Positions 56,536 through 64,000 of a DNA stretch of 64,000 nucleotides are shown here, one piece after another; the first letter of the stretch is position 1; each line of letters opens with the position of its first letter. The notes under the pieces were generated by a model that saw only the letters and a list, made by a program, of their open reading frames with translations, ran no database searches and was not told the origin of the DNA. Source of the stretch: Mariaggregatimicrobium sp964498785 (GTDB lineage Bacteria; Zhuqueibacterota; Zhuqueibacteria; Thermofontimicrobiales; Thiofontviventaceae); the NCBI GenBank assembly GCA_964498785.1, contig CAZCJL010000015.1, positions 16,870 through 80,869 of the forward strand, written 5' to 3'. The position numbers and the translations under genes are program-made.

Positions 56536-56664
56536 GCTGTATCAAAAGTCATTTTTTGGCGTCATTCCTGCGAACGCAGGAATCCCCTAATTTTATAATA
56601 ATCAGGAGATTCCGGGACAAGCCCGGAATGACATTTTACAAAAAAATCAGACTTATGATACAGC
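56536..56664. mobile_element. MITE-like element around repeat A copy 3
   Basis: GCTGTATCAAAAGTCATTTT at the left is inverse to AATCAGACTTATGATACAGC at the right. The core 56561-56632 is the 72-base repeat A and is identical to 54180-54251. It lies just past the truncated GIY-YIG copy, so several elements have landed here in turn. Confidence 0.75.
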
Positions 56665-56796
56665 TTCTATCGGGCATCCACTTTGCTTAATTTTAGGAGA
56701 TTCCCGCTAAAAACATGCATATAAATGTAATCGTTCAGCATTTTTATAAAACTAATTCAACACCTAAATCATCTAATTATTATCTACAAGTTGTAG

Positions 56797-57279
56797 TTGC
56801 TGAAATCTGTCTTTTACCCGAATCTGTTTTTGAATTCATCTTACAGCTACACCGATCGATCCATTTCCGGTAAGAACCCGCAATTTTCCCGGGATATTGA
56901 AACACAAAGCACGGATACGGCCGTGGGATTAACACTGTCCTTAAATTTGTTCAACGGATTTCAAGATAAAATCGATTTGCAAAATGCACGATTAGCGGAA
57001 CAAAATAAAGAGTTGGCGTTGAAAGATATACAAAATCAAGTAAAGGGGCTGGTTCAGGAGAAGATCAATACGTTTGAAAAACAGATGGAATTGGTTGCCC
57101 TTGAAATGGAAAACGTTAGTGCCGCGGAACAAAACCTTGAATTGCAGCAGGATCGCTATCAGATCGGAGCGAGTTCATCGCTGGAATTTCGAGACGCTCA
57201 GGTGAATCTGACCCGCTATCGGGCACGAATTACACGTTTGGAAATTGAACAACTGAGCGAAAACTTGGAATTGGAATAA
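56797..57279 (+). pseudogene. TolC-family outer-membrane efflux protein, C-terminal fragment
   Basis: The 160 codons encode SVFYPNLFLNSSYSYTDRS, LTLSLNLFNGFQDKIDLQNA, long helices (LKDIQNQVKGLVQEKINTF) and RYQIGASSSLEFRDAQVNL, which is the second half of a TolC/OEP protein (normal length about 430-480 aa). A stop (TAG 56794-56796) immediately precedes the TTG from which the frame opens, and the next 130 bases are repeat DNA, so the front half is gone. It ends 9 bases before the MATE gene. Confidence 0.75.
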
Positions 57280-57288
57280 CGAATCAGC

Positions 57289-58686
57289 ATGACCAAACAA
57301 CCGGAATATCATAAAGCACAATTAGTCTCAGGCGACATCAAAAAAACGTTGTTCAGACTAACGCTCCCGATGATCTTTGGCATCCTCGGGATGGTTGCAT
57401 TTAATTTGATCGATACCTTTTTCATTGGTCAATTAGGCACAAACGAGCTGGCTGCGATTTCGTTCACATTTCCGGTGATATTTGTCATTTCCGGTATTTC
57501 CATGGGACTTGGCGTCGGCGCGTCGGCAGTGATTTCACGGGCAATTGGTAGCGGGGATCAGGAACAGGTAAAACGTCTGACGACCGACAGCATCATTCTG
57601 GCTGTACTGACCGTCGCTGTTTTCATTTCCATCGGTTTGCTGACCATCGATCCAATTTTCAGATTGCTGGGCGCAGACGATCAGACGCTTCTGCTCATCC
57701 GGCAGTACATGATTATCTGGTATCCGGGGATGATATTCGTGGTGATCCCCATGGTTGGCAATAATGCGATCCGTGCAACCGGCGACACCAAAACGCCGAG
57801 TATTGTCATGTTAACCGCAGTGGTGGTCAATTCGGTACTCGATCCACTGCTGATTTTCGGAATCAAACCATTTCCCAGGCTAGAACTTGCCGGCGCTGCG
57901 ATTGCCACTGTCGCTGCCAGGGCCGTAACACTCGTAGTTTCACTTTACGTGCTGCACCATCGGGAAAAAATGATCACTTTTAAGCGACCGCCTCTCCATC
58001 TCGTTTTTGAATCCTGGAAGAAAATTCTGTATATTGGATTACCCACTGCCGGAACCAATATCATTATGCCTGTGGGCGCAGGTATTATCACGCGGTTGGT
58101 TGCCTCTTACGGAACACCGGCAGTCGCCGCCCTGGGTGTGTCCATGCGCGTGGAAATGTTTGCCCTGACTGTGGTCATCGCACTGGCATCTGTTTTGGGA
58201 CCATTTATCGGCCAAAACCGCGGAGCACAAAAATTTGACCGCGTCAGAAAAGGAATCACATACAGTCAAAATTTCGGGATGATATGGGGACTGGCAATAA
58301 CCGTCGCGCTGGCGTTCGCTGCGAAACCAATTGCTATGGTGTTCAATAATAATCCGGACGTCATTTCCGCAACCCGGCTTTACCTGTGGATCGTGCCTGT
58401 GAGTTATGGTCTTCATGCAATGATTATTCTCTCTAATTCTGCGCTGAATGTGTTGAACAAACCCCTCAAAGCAGCGGCTCTCACCGGCGCACGTATGTTT
58501 GCGCTCTACATTCCCCTTTCATACCTCGGTTCGTATTTATTGGGGCTCACCGGAATATTTAGCGCTATTTCTGTTTCCAATATCATCATCGGAATTATTG
58601 CCTGGCTCTGGCTGAAAAAAGTCATCCATGAAGATAAGGCGCAGGTCGCTATTGTTCCACAAAATCAATCCCCGGCGATTGGCTGA
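57289..58686 (+). CDS. MATE-family efflux transporter
   Basis: The 465-aa protein has twelve membrane segments. It shows the MATE family marks in both halves: LTLPMIFGILGMVAFNLIDT, FFIGQLGTNELAAISFTFPV, LGVGASAVISRAIGSGD, and in the second half GLPTAGTNIIMPVGAGIITR and GPFIGQNRGAQKFDRVR. It exports cationic drugs or metabolites using a Na or H gradient. It follows the TolC fragment after 9 bases, and had probably been its operon partner; its own promoter is not evident in the repeats upstream. Confidence 0.93.
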   Translation: MTKQPEYHKAQLVSGDIKKTLFRLTLPMIFGILGMVAFNLIDTFFIGQLGTNELAAISFTFPVIFVISGISMGLGVGASAVISRAIGSGDQEQVKRLTTDSIILAVLTVAVFISIGLLTIDPIFRLLGADDQTLLLIRQYMIIWYPGMIFVVIPMVGNNAIRATGDTKTPSIVMLTAVVVNSVLDPLLIFGIKPFPRLELAGAAIATVAARAVTLVVSLYVLHHREKMITFKRPPLHLVFESWKKILYIGLPTAGTNIIMPVGAGIITRLVASYGTPAVAALGVSMRVEMFALTVVIALASVLGPFIGQNRGAQKFDRVRKGITYSQNFGMIWGLAITVALAFAAKPIAMVFNNNPDVISATRLYLWIVPVSYGLHAMIILSNSALNVLNKPLKAAALTGARMFALYIPLSYLGSYLLGLTGIFSAISVSNIIIGIIAWLWLKKVIHEDKAQVAIVPQNQSPAIG

Positions 58687-58737
58687 TTCATCTAAATCCT
58701 AAAATTCTAAAATTAAAATTGCTATCCTGTTCTAAAA

Positions 58738-58796
58738 CCACAGATGACACAGATTTCTCAGATACAAAATCTGTGTCATCTGTGAAATCTGTGGTT
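58738..58796. repeat. Inverted CACAGAT-rich repeat after the MATE gene
   Basis: AACCACAGATGACACAGATT and AATCTGTGTCATCTGTG with AAATCTGTGGTT make a long imperfect hairpin 50 bases after the stop. Similar CTCTGTG strings are at 32880-32910 and 40340-40485. Confidence 0.6.
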
Positions 58797-59142
58797 ATGC
58801 TTTAATTATAATAAAACAAATACATAAAAGCAAATTCAGGCTATTTGTTTTTGAATTTTAGGAATAATTTAAACGATATTTTAATCAGGAATATTTCAGA
58901 GAAGTTATTGATATTTACTCTAAACAGGCGGGATCAGACCAGATTTCCGAAATCTTGAAGATTTCGGAAATCTAAGTCAACCTGTTGATTATTTAAAACC
59001 TTATGCTTTTGCTGTCCACCTTCGTAGTCCGATGTTCCCCCGGGCAATCAACCTTATTGCCTTATTTTTTGAGAACATCGTGAATTCGTAACTGACATAA
59101 TCGATTTTGTGAATTTTTTCATTTTTAATTTTTAATTTCCAA
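58797..59142. other. Gap between convergent genes
   Basis: Apart from the palindrome at 58941-58973 there is nothing I can name. The stretch is A/T-rich and lies between two convergent genes. Confidence 0.5.
58941..58973. repeat. Perfect palindrome with 16-base arms
   Basis: AGATTTCCGAAATCTT and AAGATTTCGGAAATCT are exact inverses around a single G. Same family as 34128-34156 and 35949-35978. Confidence 0.7.
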
Positions 59143-61590
59143 TTAACGAAGCAACAACATCTTTTTTACATCCACAAAATCGTTGCAGATGAGTTTGTAG
59201 AAATACATGCCGCTGGCAACGTTTACGCCATTGTAATCCGTGCCATCCCATCTCACGTCGTGAATCCCGGCAGATTGGTAATTATCTACCAAAGTTCTGA
59301 TTTTGCGTCCGAGAATATCATAAACGACGATTTGCACTGACGAGGGATTATTAATTCTGTATTTGATATGCGTGTCCGGATTGAAGGGGTTGGGGAAATT
59401 GCTGATGAGTGCCGAACCCGGCAGTTCCGGATCTCCGGAAGATGCATAAGGCTGACCACCAATATCTGCTAATTCCATCTGTGCCATCCCGGACAGGATT
59501 GATTTGCTTTTTGCAACATCTGCCAAAAGCGGAGCTGCTTTTTCCGGTTCATTCTTCTCATAAATATAAAAAACCGCTTTGCCGAATTTAAGTTCTGTTT
59601 GAAATTCATCTTCTGTTAATGTTGCCAGTAATTCATCGTATTTCTTTTCCGTTTCATCGAACAAATCATTGCGCTGCAGCCAGTAGAGAATATGAAGATC
59701 GACAAAAGAAGACATCAGGTTTTGTACGCCTTTTGCGGAAAGGTCTCTCTTTAAATCTTTAAAATAGTGGATTGATTCTCCATCGGGTTTGGCTTTGCTT
59801 TCAAAAATGCGCATAATGTATGTGAGCGCATCCCGGGCATAATCAGAATCACTGTAATCGAGGATCAGATTTTTAAAAATGCCTAATGCGCGCTCATGCT
59901 TACCATTGTCATAATAATCTGTACCCAGTGCGAACAAATCCTTGCCATCATCTCCTTTATCCGGCAGGTCTTTATCATCGGTGTCAACACAACCGTAATT
60001 CAGCATATTGACCCAGGTATTGTTTAATGCATTCACGCAGTGATTGGCATTTCCGTTATAAATGGACCAATAACCAAACCGTTCGATTGTATTACCGGGA
60101 GTTACCGACGGGGTTGCCGTGCTTGTGATGTTGACACAGGCGCCGTTGTTGCAGCGCTCTATGGAGCAATTTTCAATCTGAATGTTTGAATAGCCGCCAA
60201 TCCAAATACCATGCAACCCGGAACTGAATATTCTATTATGGTTAAAATCACCGCTCGTAGTAATAGAAGTCATCAAAACACTAGATTGATTCGATTGGAA
60301 AACATCGTTATAGTTTGCATTCGCTGGCGTAGAATTTAGCGCAATGGCGGCATTTTGAATGTTATAAAAATCGTTCGAATTTATAGTTGGGGAGCCTCCG
60401 CTATAACACACAATACCGTTTGTACAATCACGAAACTCGTTATATGAAATGGTAGTCGACGATAAACAACTGGTAGTTTTGACGCCGTAAGACGCATTTC
60501 TTATGTTACTATAAGTTATAATAGCTTTACGATTGACATAAATTCCACTCCAATACGACGTTCCACTGCCCTGTCCTTTGAACGTCACGTCATTTGCTTT
60601 TAATTCTCCATTTACAGTTAAATTGCTACCCGATGAAAAATTAATGATTACCGAGGGATTATCCGTATAGATATCCAGCAAAATACCGGATGGAACAGTG
60701 ATGGAATTTTCATTGTAGGTTCCTGAAGCAACTCGAATTGTTTGACCACTGACAGCGTTAGATGCGGCTGAACTTATTGAAGGATAGTAACCTTTTATAG
60801 TACCTGATTGTTCCACCTGTACATCCGGATTAACAGTGCCATTATTAGTAATTGTGCCGCCGGTGGATTTTAGGTAGTAGCCGTTCAGATTTACAGTAGC
60901 ATCATCAATGAGAAGTGTTTTTCCAGACGGTACAACGACGTTGCCAGTAAGATTTACTGTTCCCTGCCACTTCTCATTATTTGAGAGCGTACCGCTGGTT
61001 GTTATAAGATATTCAACTACAACCTTTAAATTTTGCATATATAATGTAGAATTAATTCCATTCGTTTCGCTTGCTGCTTGAAATCCTCCGGCAACCCAAT
61101 CGTTGGACAGGTTATTTTCTATATAATCACAATAGCTGGACGAAAGATTTTCGTATTGATTAATTCCACCTTCGGGTATTGTATAAGTACGATAAATTGT
61201 ACCATTACCAATATCCCCATACAAACTTGAGTTTGATTGACTTCTTGGATCGGAATTTATTTGCCGCATATAGACATTGTAATTTGCAGAAGGCGTAAAT
61301 ACTGTATTGAGATGAATTTTACCAGAGTAAATGTTGAATGCCCAATCTCCCACCGGATCCGGCCCCCACATTGAAGAACCTCTGAAAATCACTCCATCTA
61401 TGTCGCTTCCAACAATTGCGAAACCATAAGAATCATAATGATTATTCGGTTCATAATAACTTACTGCTCTATCATCAATCAACGGCATCGTAAAAGTTTC
61501 TTGCTGTGAAAGCAAAGATTTATTATGAGTAATCGATAATAGGATAATTATTAGTATACTCATGATCTTTTTATGAATTAATTGATTCAT
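59143..61590 (-). CDS. Secreted beta-helix protein with type IX-like C-terminus
   Basis: A signal peptide (HKKIMSILIIILLSITHNK, ending LLSQ) starts the 815-aa protein. Residues 190-540 are serine-, asparagine- and glycine-rich parallel beta-helix repeats (SSTTISYNEFRDCTNGIVCY; IEIENCSIERCNNG-like). Residues 555-720 form a helical, TPR-like part (FALGTDYYDNGKHERALGIF). The last 85 residues hold ALISNFPNPFNPDTHIKYRI, VVYDILGRKIRTLV and VASGMYFYKL, the classic FlgD-like sorting domain. It is probably displayed on the cell surface or secreted; such proteins often bind polysaccharides. Confidence 0.9.
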   Translation of the reverse strand: MNQLIHKKIMSILIIILLSITHNKSLLSQQETFTMPLIDDRAVSYYEPNNHYDSYGFAIVGSDIDGVIFRGSSMWGPDPVGDWAFNIYSGKIHLNTVFTPSANYNVYMRQINSDPRSQSNSSLYGDIGNGTIYRTYTIPEGGINQYENLSSSYCDYIENNLSNDWVAGGFQAASETNGINSTLYMQNLKVVVEYLITTSGTLSNNEKWQGTVNLTGNVVVPSGKTLLIDDATVNLNGYYLKSTGGTITNNGTVNPDVQVEQSGTIKGYYPSISSAASNAVSGQTIRVASGTYNENSITVPSGILLDIYTDNPSVIINFSSGSNLTVNGELKANDVTFKGQGSGTSYWSGIYVNRKAIITYSNIRNASYGVKTTSCLSSTTISYNEFRDCTNGIVCYSGGSPTINSNDFYNIQNAAIALNSTPANANYNDVFQSNQSSVLMTSITTSGDFNHNRIFSSGLHGIWIGGYSNIQIENCSIERCNNGACVNITSTATPSVTPGNTIERFGYWSIYNGNANHCVNALNNTWVNMLNYGCVDTDDKDLPDKGDDGKDLFALGTDYYDNGKHERALGIFKNLILDYSDSDYARDALTYIMRIFESKAKPDGESIHYFKDLKRDLSAKGVQNLMSSFVDLHILYWLQRNDLFDETEKKYDELLATLTEDEFQTELKFGKAVFYIYEKNEPEKAAPLLADVAKSKSILSGMAQMELADIGGQPYASSGDPELPGSALISNFPNPFNPDTHIKYRINNPSSVQIVVYDILGRKIRTLVDNYQSAGIHDVRWDGTDYNGVNVASGMYFYKLICNDFVDVKKMLLLR

Positions 61591-61626
61591 ACTTATTTCT
61601 CCTTGAATATAATTATTTTTTAATTT

Positions 61627-62487
61627 TTATTCAAAATTAGGAACAAAACCATATACTTTTATCGAACATGGTAAATATGCTTCACCATATCCAAAATAAG
61701 TTGAAAACGCAAAAACAGAAATCGAGTCATCATTTTTAATGCTAAGGATACAGATAGCACGATCCGGCATGTTTTTATAAGAATCATAATCTAATGAGTA
61801 CATCCGGAAATTACCAGCCTCAGCGCCATGGAAAAACGGCATGCAGGTAATATCCAGGTCCACAGTTGCAGAATTAGTAGTATAAACTACTGTATTTTTT
61901 GCAGCATCAACCCATACTTTCTCATCCAAAGATTGTCCTTCAAACCGGACATACCCGGTGCCAGTGTTATTATTATCCGTATCCAGGACAAAAATATATC
62001 CCTTCGTAAGCCCTATCGGTTCGCTGCCATAGGGTAATAACACAATAGAGGTCATTCTCTTAGGGATTTGAATTATTTCCGTTGCTCTTTTCTTTCCGTT
62101 AATAGGATCATCGTCTTCGTATTCAAGCCACAAGAATATAGTATCCTGAACACCGACAAAATCACCCCAGAAAAATATTTGTACGGATGATAACGAAGGT
62201 AATTCAAACGGAACTGCATTGGGGATATCAAGGACATTTGTTTCTTCGCTCACATTCAGACTGTCTAGCAAATGGGAATGACCGCCTGTTGTATCCCAGC
62301 ATGTTTCCTCAAAGTAAACAGTAATTACACCATCTTTTTGTATTTTCGAATCACCAGGTTCAGAAGGTGTTTTTTCATTACAATTAGCAATAATCAATGT
62401 CAGAAATAGCAACAGAAAGACCATCATTATTAAATTACCAATAACGAAAAAATTAGAAACTTTAGGTTGATGCGATTTTAAATTCAT
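61627..62487 (-). CDS. Hypothetical lipoprotein, 286 aa
   Basis: After a hydrophobic segment (MMVFLLLFLTLIIANC) with a lipobox-like IANC, the mature chain starts NEKTPSEPGDS, typical of an exported lipoprotein tether. The rest is beta-rich (VITVYFEETCWDTTGGHSHL; VQIFFWGDFVGVQDTIFLWL) with no family that I recognise. TTGAGGATTTAAA precedes the start. It lies 36 bp upstream of the beta-helix gene on the same strand, and the tiny frame at 62502-62558 ends 14 bases before its start. Confidence 0.7.
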   Translation of the reverse strand: MNLKSHQPKVSNFFVIGNLIMMVFLLLFLTLIIANCNEKTPSEPGDSKIQKDGVITVYFEETCWDTTGGHSHLLDSLNVSEETNVLDIPNAVPFELPSLSSVQIFFWGDFVGVQDTIFLWLEYEDDDPINGKKRATEIIQIPKRMTSIVLLPYGSEPIGLTKGYIFVLDTDNNNTGTGYVRFEGQSLDEKVWVDAAKNTVVYTTNSATVDLDITCMPFFHGAEAGNFRMYSLDYDSYKNMPDRAICILSIKNDDSISVFAFSTYFGYGEAYLPCSIKVYGFVPNFE

Positions 62488-62501
62488 TTTAAATCCTCAA
62501 A

Positions 62502-62558
62502 TTATTTGAATAATTTGTTCATTATATATTTATTATTTATGATATTTAATACAAGCAT
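62502..62558 (-). CDS. Possible 18-codon leader peptide
   Basis: On the minus strand AAGGAGGTGAT, a full match to the 16S tail, stands just before an ATG (62558). The frame LVLNIINNKYIMNKLFK ends 14 bases before the lipoprotein start. A second small frame in another phase (62533-62592, EKFIWQGGDVYACIKYHK) overlaps it. The strong site suggests real initiation, perhaps to couple translation of the downstream gene. Confidence 0.35.
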   Translation of the reverse strand: MLVLNIINNKYIMNKLFK

Positions 62559-62631
62559 AAACATCACCTCCTTGCCATATAAACTTTTCCATAATTTTCT
62601 TGCCTTTCTTGTTTAAAATTGTTATGTTAAC

Positions 62632-62698
62632 AAAGAACAGCCGCAGCAGTTCTAATAAACTGCACAGCAGGGAGCCAACCTGAACGGGCTGTTCTTTT
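62632..62698. ncRNA. Structured element, possible RNA or double terminator
   Basis: AAGAACAGCC (about 62633-62642) pairs with GGGCTGTTCTT (62686-62696) and encloses two hairpins: GCAGTT/AACTGC (62646-62663) and CAGG/CCTG (62668-62682). The three-stem layout is compact and not an ORF. T runs follow in both directions, so strand cannot be fixed. It lies between two minus-strand lipoprotein genes and could be an attenuator for the one at 61627-62487. Confidence 0.4.
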
Positions 62699-62703
62699 CG
62701 TAG

Positions 62704-62739
62704 GGAGACAGCGCTGTAATCGCTGTCTCCTTTTGTTAT
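62704..62739 (+). terminator. Hairpin with 10-bp perfect stem
   Basis: GGAGACAGCG (62704-62713) and CGCTGTCTCC (62721-62730) are exact inverses around CTGTAAT, followed by TTTTGTT on the plus strand. No plus-strand gene ends here, so it may belong with the structured element or act on the minus strand as an RNA-stability hairpin. Confidence 0.55.
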
Positions 62740-62764
62740 TTAAAGGGTTTTGTTTGTAGGGCTT

Positions 62765-63853
62765 TCAATCTCCTAGTTTTGGTAACGTACCGTGCAACAT
62801 TAAATTGGTGGTATTGTACGATCCACTAAGATTTAATACGCAGAAAAAAATATCGTTTTTAAAAATCATTGGATCATTAATATTACCCATTTGAGCAACT
62901 GGAAATTTGTAAAGATATTGTGTATTTACCCCGTTATAATGCGCAATACCGTCCTTCATCGCAATAAAAAGGTCTGTCTCATTTCGTCCATATATTTGAC
63001 ACTCAAATTCTGGCTGGGGAAAGGATAATCGTTTTACCATTTTTCCACTTCTCAAATACTCATATACATCTTCGCCGATCACAAAATAGGTTTTATTATT
63101 TATCACATGCAGACTTGCCCAATAAGCTGTATCAAGATTTGTTGAGTGCAGTTTCTCCAAGGCGTTATCTTTAACACGATAAAATCCTATCACATCTACT
63201 GCCCCGATTTCATAGCTGAAAGACTGTACTATGATTCTAGTCTGATTTTTTCTTATTTTCAAAAATTGTGAATTAGACTGCGCTTGGACAACCTCTTTCC
63301 AATAACCGCCATCATAATGCAACACAAATCCTCGCCAAAAATCAGTTTTGCCTTCTTCATGATAACCAATATGCCCACAGGCATAAACATCATTTGGCGC
63401 GGTTCCCCAAATATGTGTAACTTGTACATCATAAGCGCCCTCAACGTAATAAATATAATTCTGACTCCATTGGGTACCATCATAATGCCATATCCCTGCC
63501 CCTTTATTACCCCAGCCTCCACCGCCTCCCATCCAGATATCATTGGCGCTAAAACCGAACAAATTATAGGCACTACAATTAATCGGTTCGTTTTCGTATG
63601 TGGACCAGGTCTCTCCGTCATAATGCAGCAGCCGATCATATTCAGTGCCGCCTGCTCCGACTGCCCACACATCATTGGGCGCAGCGCCCCATACTGAGCT
63701 GATATAGTTCATGGGCATATCCAGGGTGTCCAGTTTCCAGGTATAATTCCGGCTGCCCGGTTGGGGAGATTGAGGTGGGGTTGGCATTTTTTTACAGATA
63801 GTTAATGCAAATAGGGAAATGATTAGCAATAAAGTTAGCTTTATTCGATTCAC
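62765..63853 (-). CDS. Exported beta-propeller-like lipoprotein
   Basis: The 362-aa protein has a hydrophobic signal ending LFALTICKKMPTPP, a lipoprotein-like junction. The mature part repeats a 45-residue unit of the form SVWGAAPNDVWAVG then LLHYDGETWS (near 50), LFGFSANDIWMGG then IWHYDGTQWS (near 100) and HIWGTAPNDVYACG then VLHYDGGYWK (near 150), and is more divergent further on. This is a blade-like pattern found in many secreted propellers of FCB bacteria and myxobacteria. Ligand unknown. It precedes the lipoprotein gene after a 277-bp structured gap. Confidence 0.8.
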   Translation of the reverse strand: MNRIKLTLLLIISLFALTICKKMPTPPQSPQPGSRNYTWKLDTLDMPMNYISSVWGAAPNDVWAVGAGGTEYDRLLHYDGETWSTYENEPINCSAYNLFGFSANDIWMGGGGGWGNKGAGIWHYDGTQWSQNYIYYVEGAYDVQVTHIWGTAPNDVYACGHIGYHEEGKTDFWRGFVLHYDGGYWKEVVQAQSNSQFLKIRKNQTRIIVQSFSYEIGAVDVIGFYRVKDNALEKLHSTNLDTAYWASLHVINNKTYFVIGEDVYEYLRSGKMVKRLSFPQPEFECQIYGRNETDLFIAMKDGIAHYNGVNTQYLYKFPVAQMGNINDPMIFKNDIFFCVLNLSGSYNTTNLMLHGTLPKLGD

Positions 63854-64000
63854 AGCTTTCTCCAGTGCAAAATATTGTTGTTAACAGTTCATACAATTGA
63901 CAAGAATTTTTTTGAACAGAAGATAGCGAATATATGATAATCTTTTATCAGGGAAAAGCAGGACAGAAAAACCGGCACCACCAGCAGATGTATTCCATCC
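63854..64000. other. Upstream region of the last gene
   Basis: GGAGAAAGC (minus strand, about 63853-63862) provides a ribosome site for the propeller gene. No reading frame enters from the right edge that I can support. Confidence 0.4.

Noticed and set aside
58039..58416. Histidine-rich minus-strand frame inside the MATE gene
   Set aside because: It is antisense to well-conserved MATE membrane segments; the histidine richness is a reading-frame artefact.

Overview
The window looks like a chromosomal segment from a bacterium of the FCB group, probably a Calditrichota/KSB1-type lineage. Several large secreted proteins end in type IX secretion-like C-terminal domains (a PNPFN motif followed by a FlgD-like fold), one protein combines a PorV-like barrel with OmpA domains, and lipoproteins are frequent. 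Unlike typical Bacteroidota, several genes have good Shine-Dalgarno sites and sigma70-type promoters. The lineage is an inference. No rRNA or tRNA gene was seen.

Positions 1-31450 form a defence island, almost entirely on the minus strand. From right to left in transcription order it holds a type I-B cas operon (promoter at 31421-31449; a broken cas6, then cas8b, cas7, cas5, cas3, cas6b, cas1, cas2, cas4), a leader, a CRISPR array of 101 repeats and 100 spacers (14634-22024), and a pre-crRNA terminator (14244-14274). Next come a GmrSD-like DUF262/HNH protein with a HEPN-like segment and DUF4268, a type I restriction-modification operon (hsdM-hsdS-hsdR), a DUF3800 gene overlapping a small possible nuclease gene, a DUF45 metallopeptidase, a dual-specificity phosphatase and a PHP-domain protein. 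A candidate small RNA with its own promoter and terminator lies at 2736-2841 on the opposite strand. The array carries a record of repeated encounters: one duplicated spacer and several pairs of related spacers. Its old end is fused to a zinc-ribbon gene remnant.

Positions 31772-40216 hold a lone exported DUF4412-like protein, then 1.4 kb of gene-free DNA with several short inverted-repeat elements, then a glycerol-3-phosphate cluster on the minus strand: HAD phosphatase lipoprotein, glpT, glpD, a GntR/UTRA regulator and an exported glycerophosphodiester phosphodiesterase. A TGTCTATACA operator-like site lies upstream of the cluster. Together these would hydrolyse exported glycerophosphodiesters, import glycerol-3-phosphate and oxidise it to DHAP.

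Positions 40680-51176 encode surface proteins: a von Willebrand A/DUF11 protein translationally coupled to a PorV-OmpA fusion, and a CotH/lamin-tail protein. The stretch 51229-56800 is a decaying region: a glycoside-hydrolase remnant, a DUF3667 protein, a FUN14 protein, two copies of a GIY-YIG gene killed by the same short inverted-repeat element, and a PIN toxin-antitoxin pair between repeats. The window ends with a TolC fragment, a MATE exporter and three exported proteins (beta-helix with secretion domain, and two probable lipoproteins).
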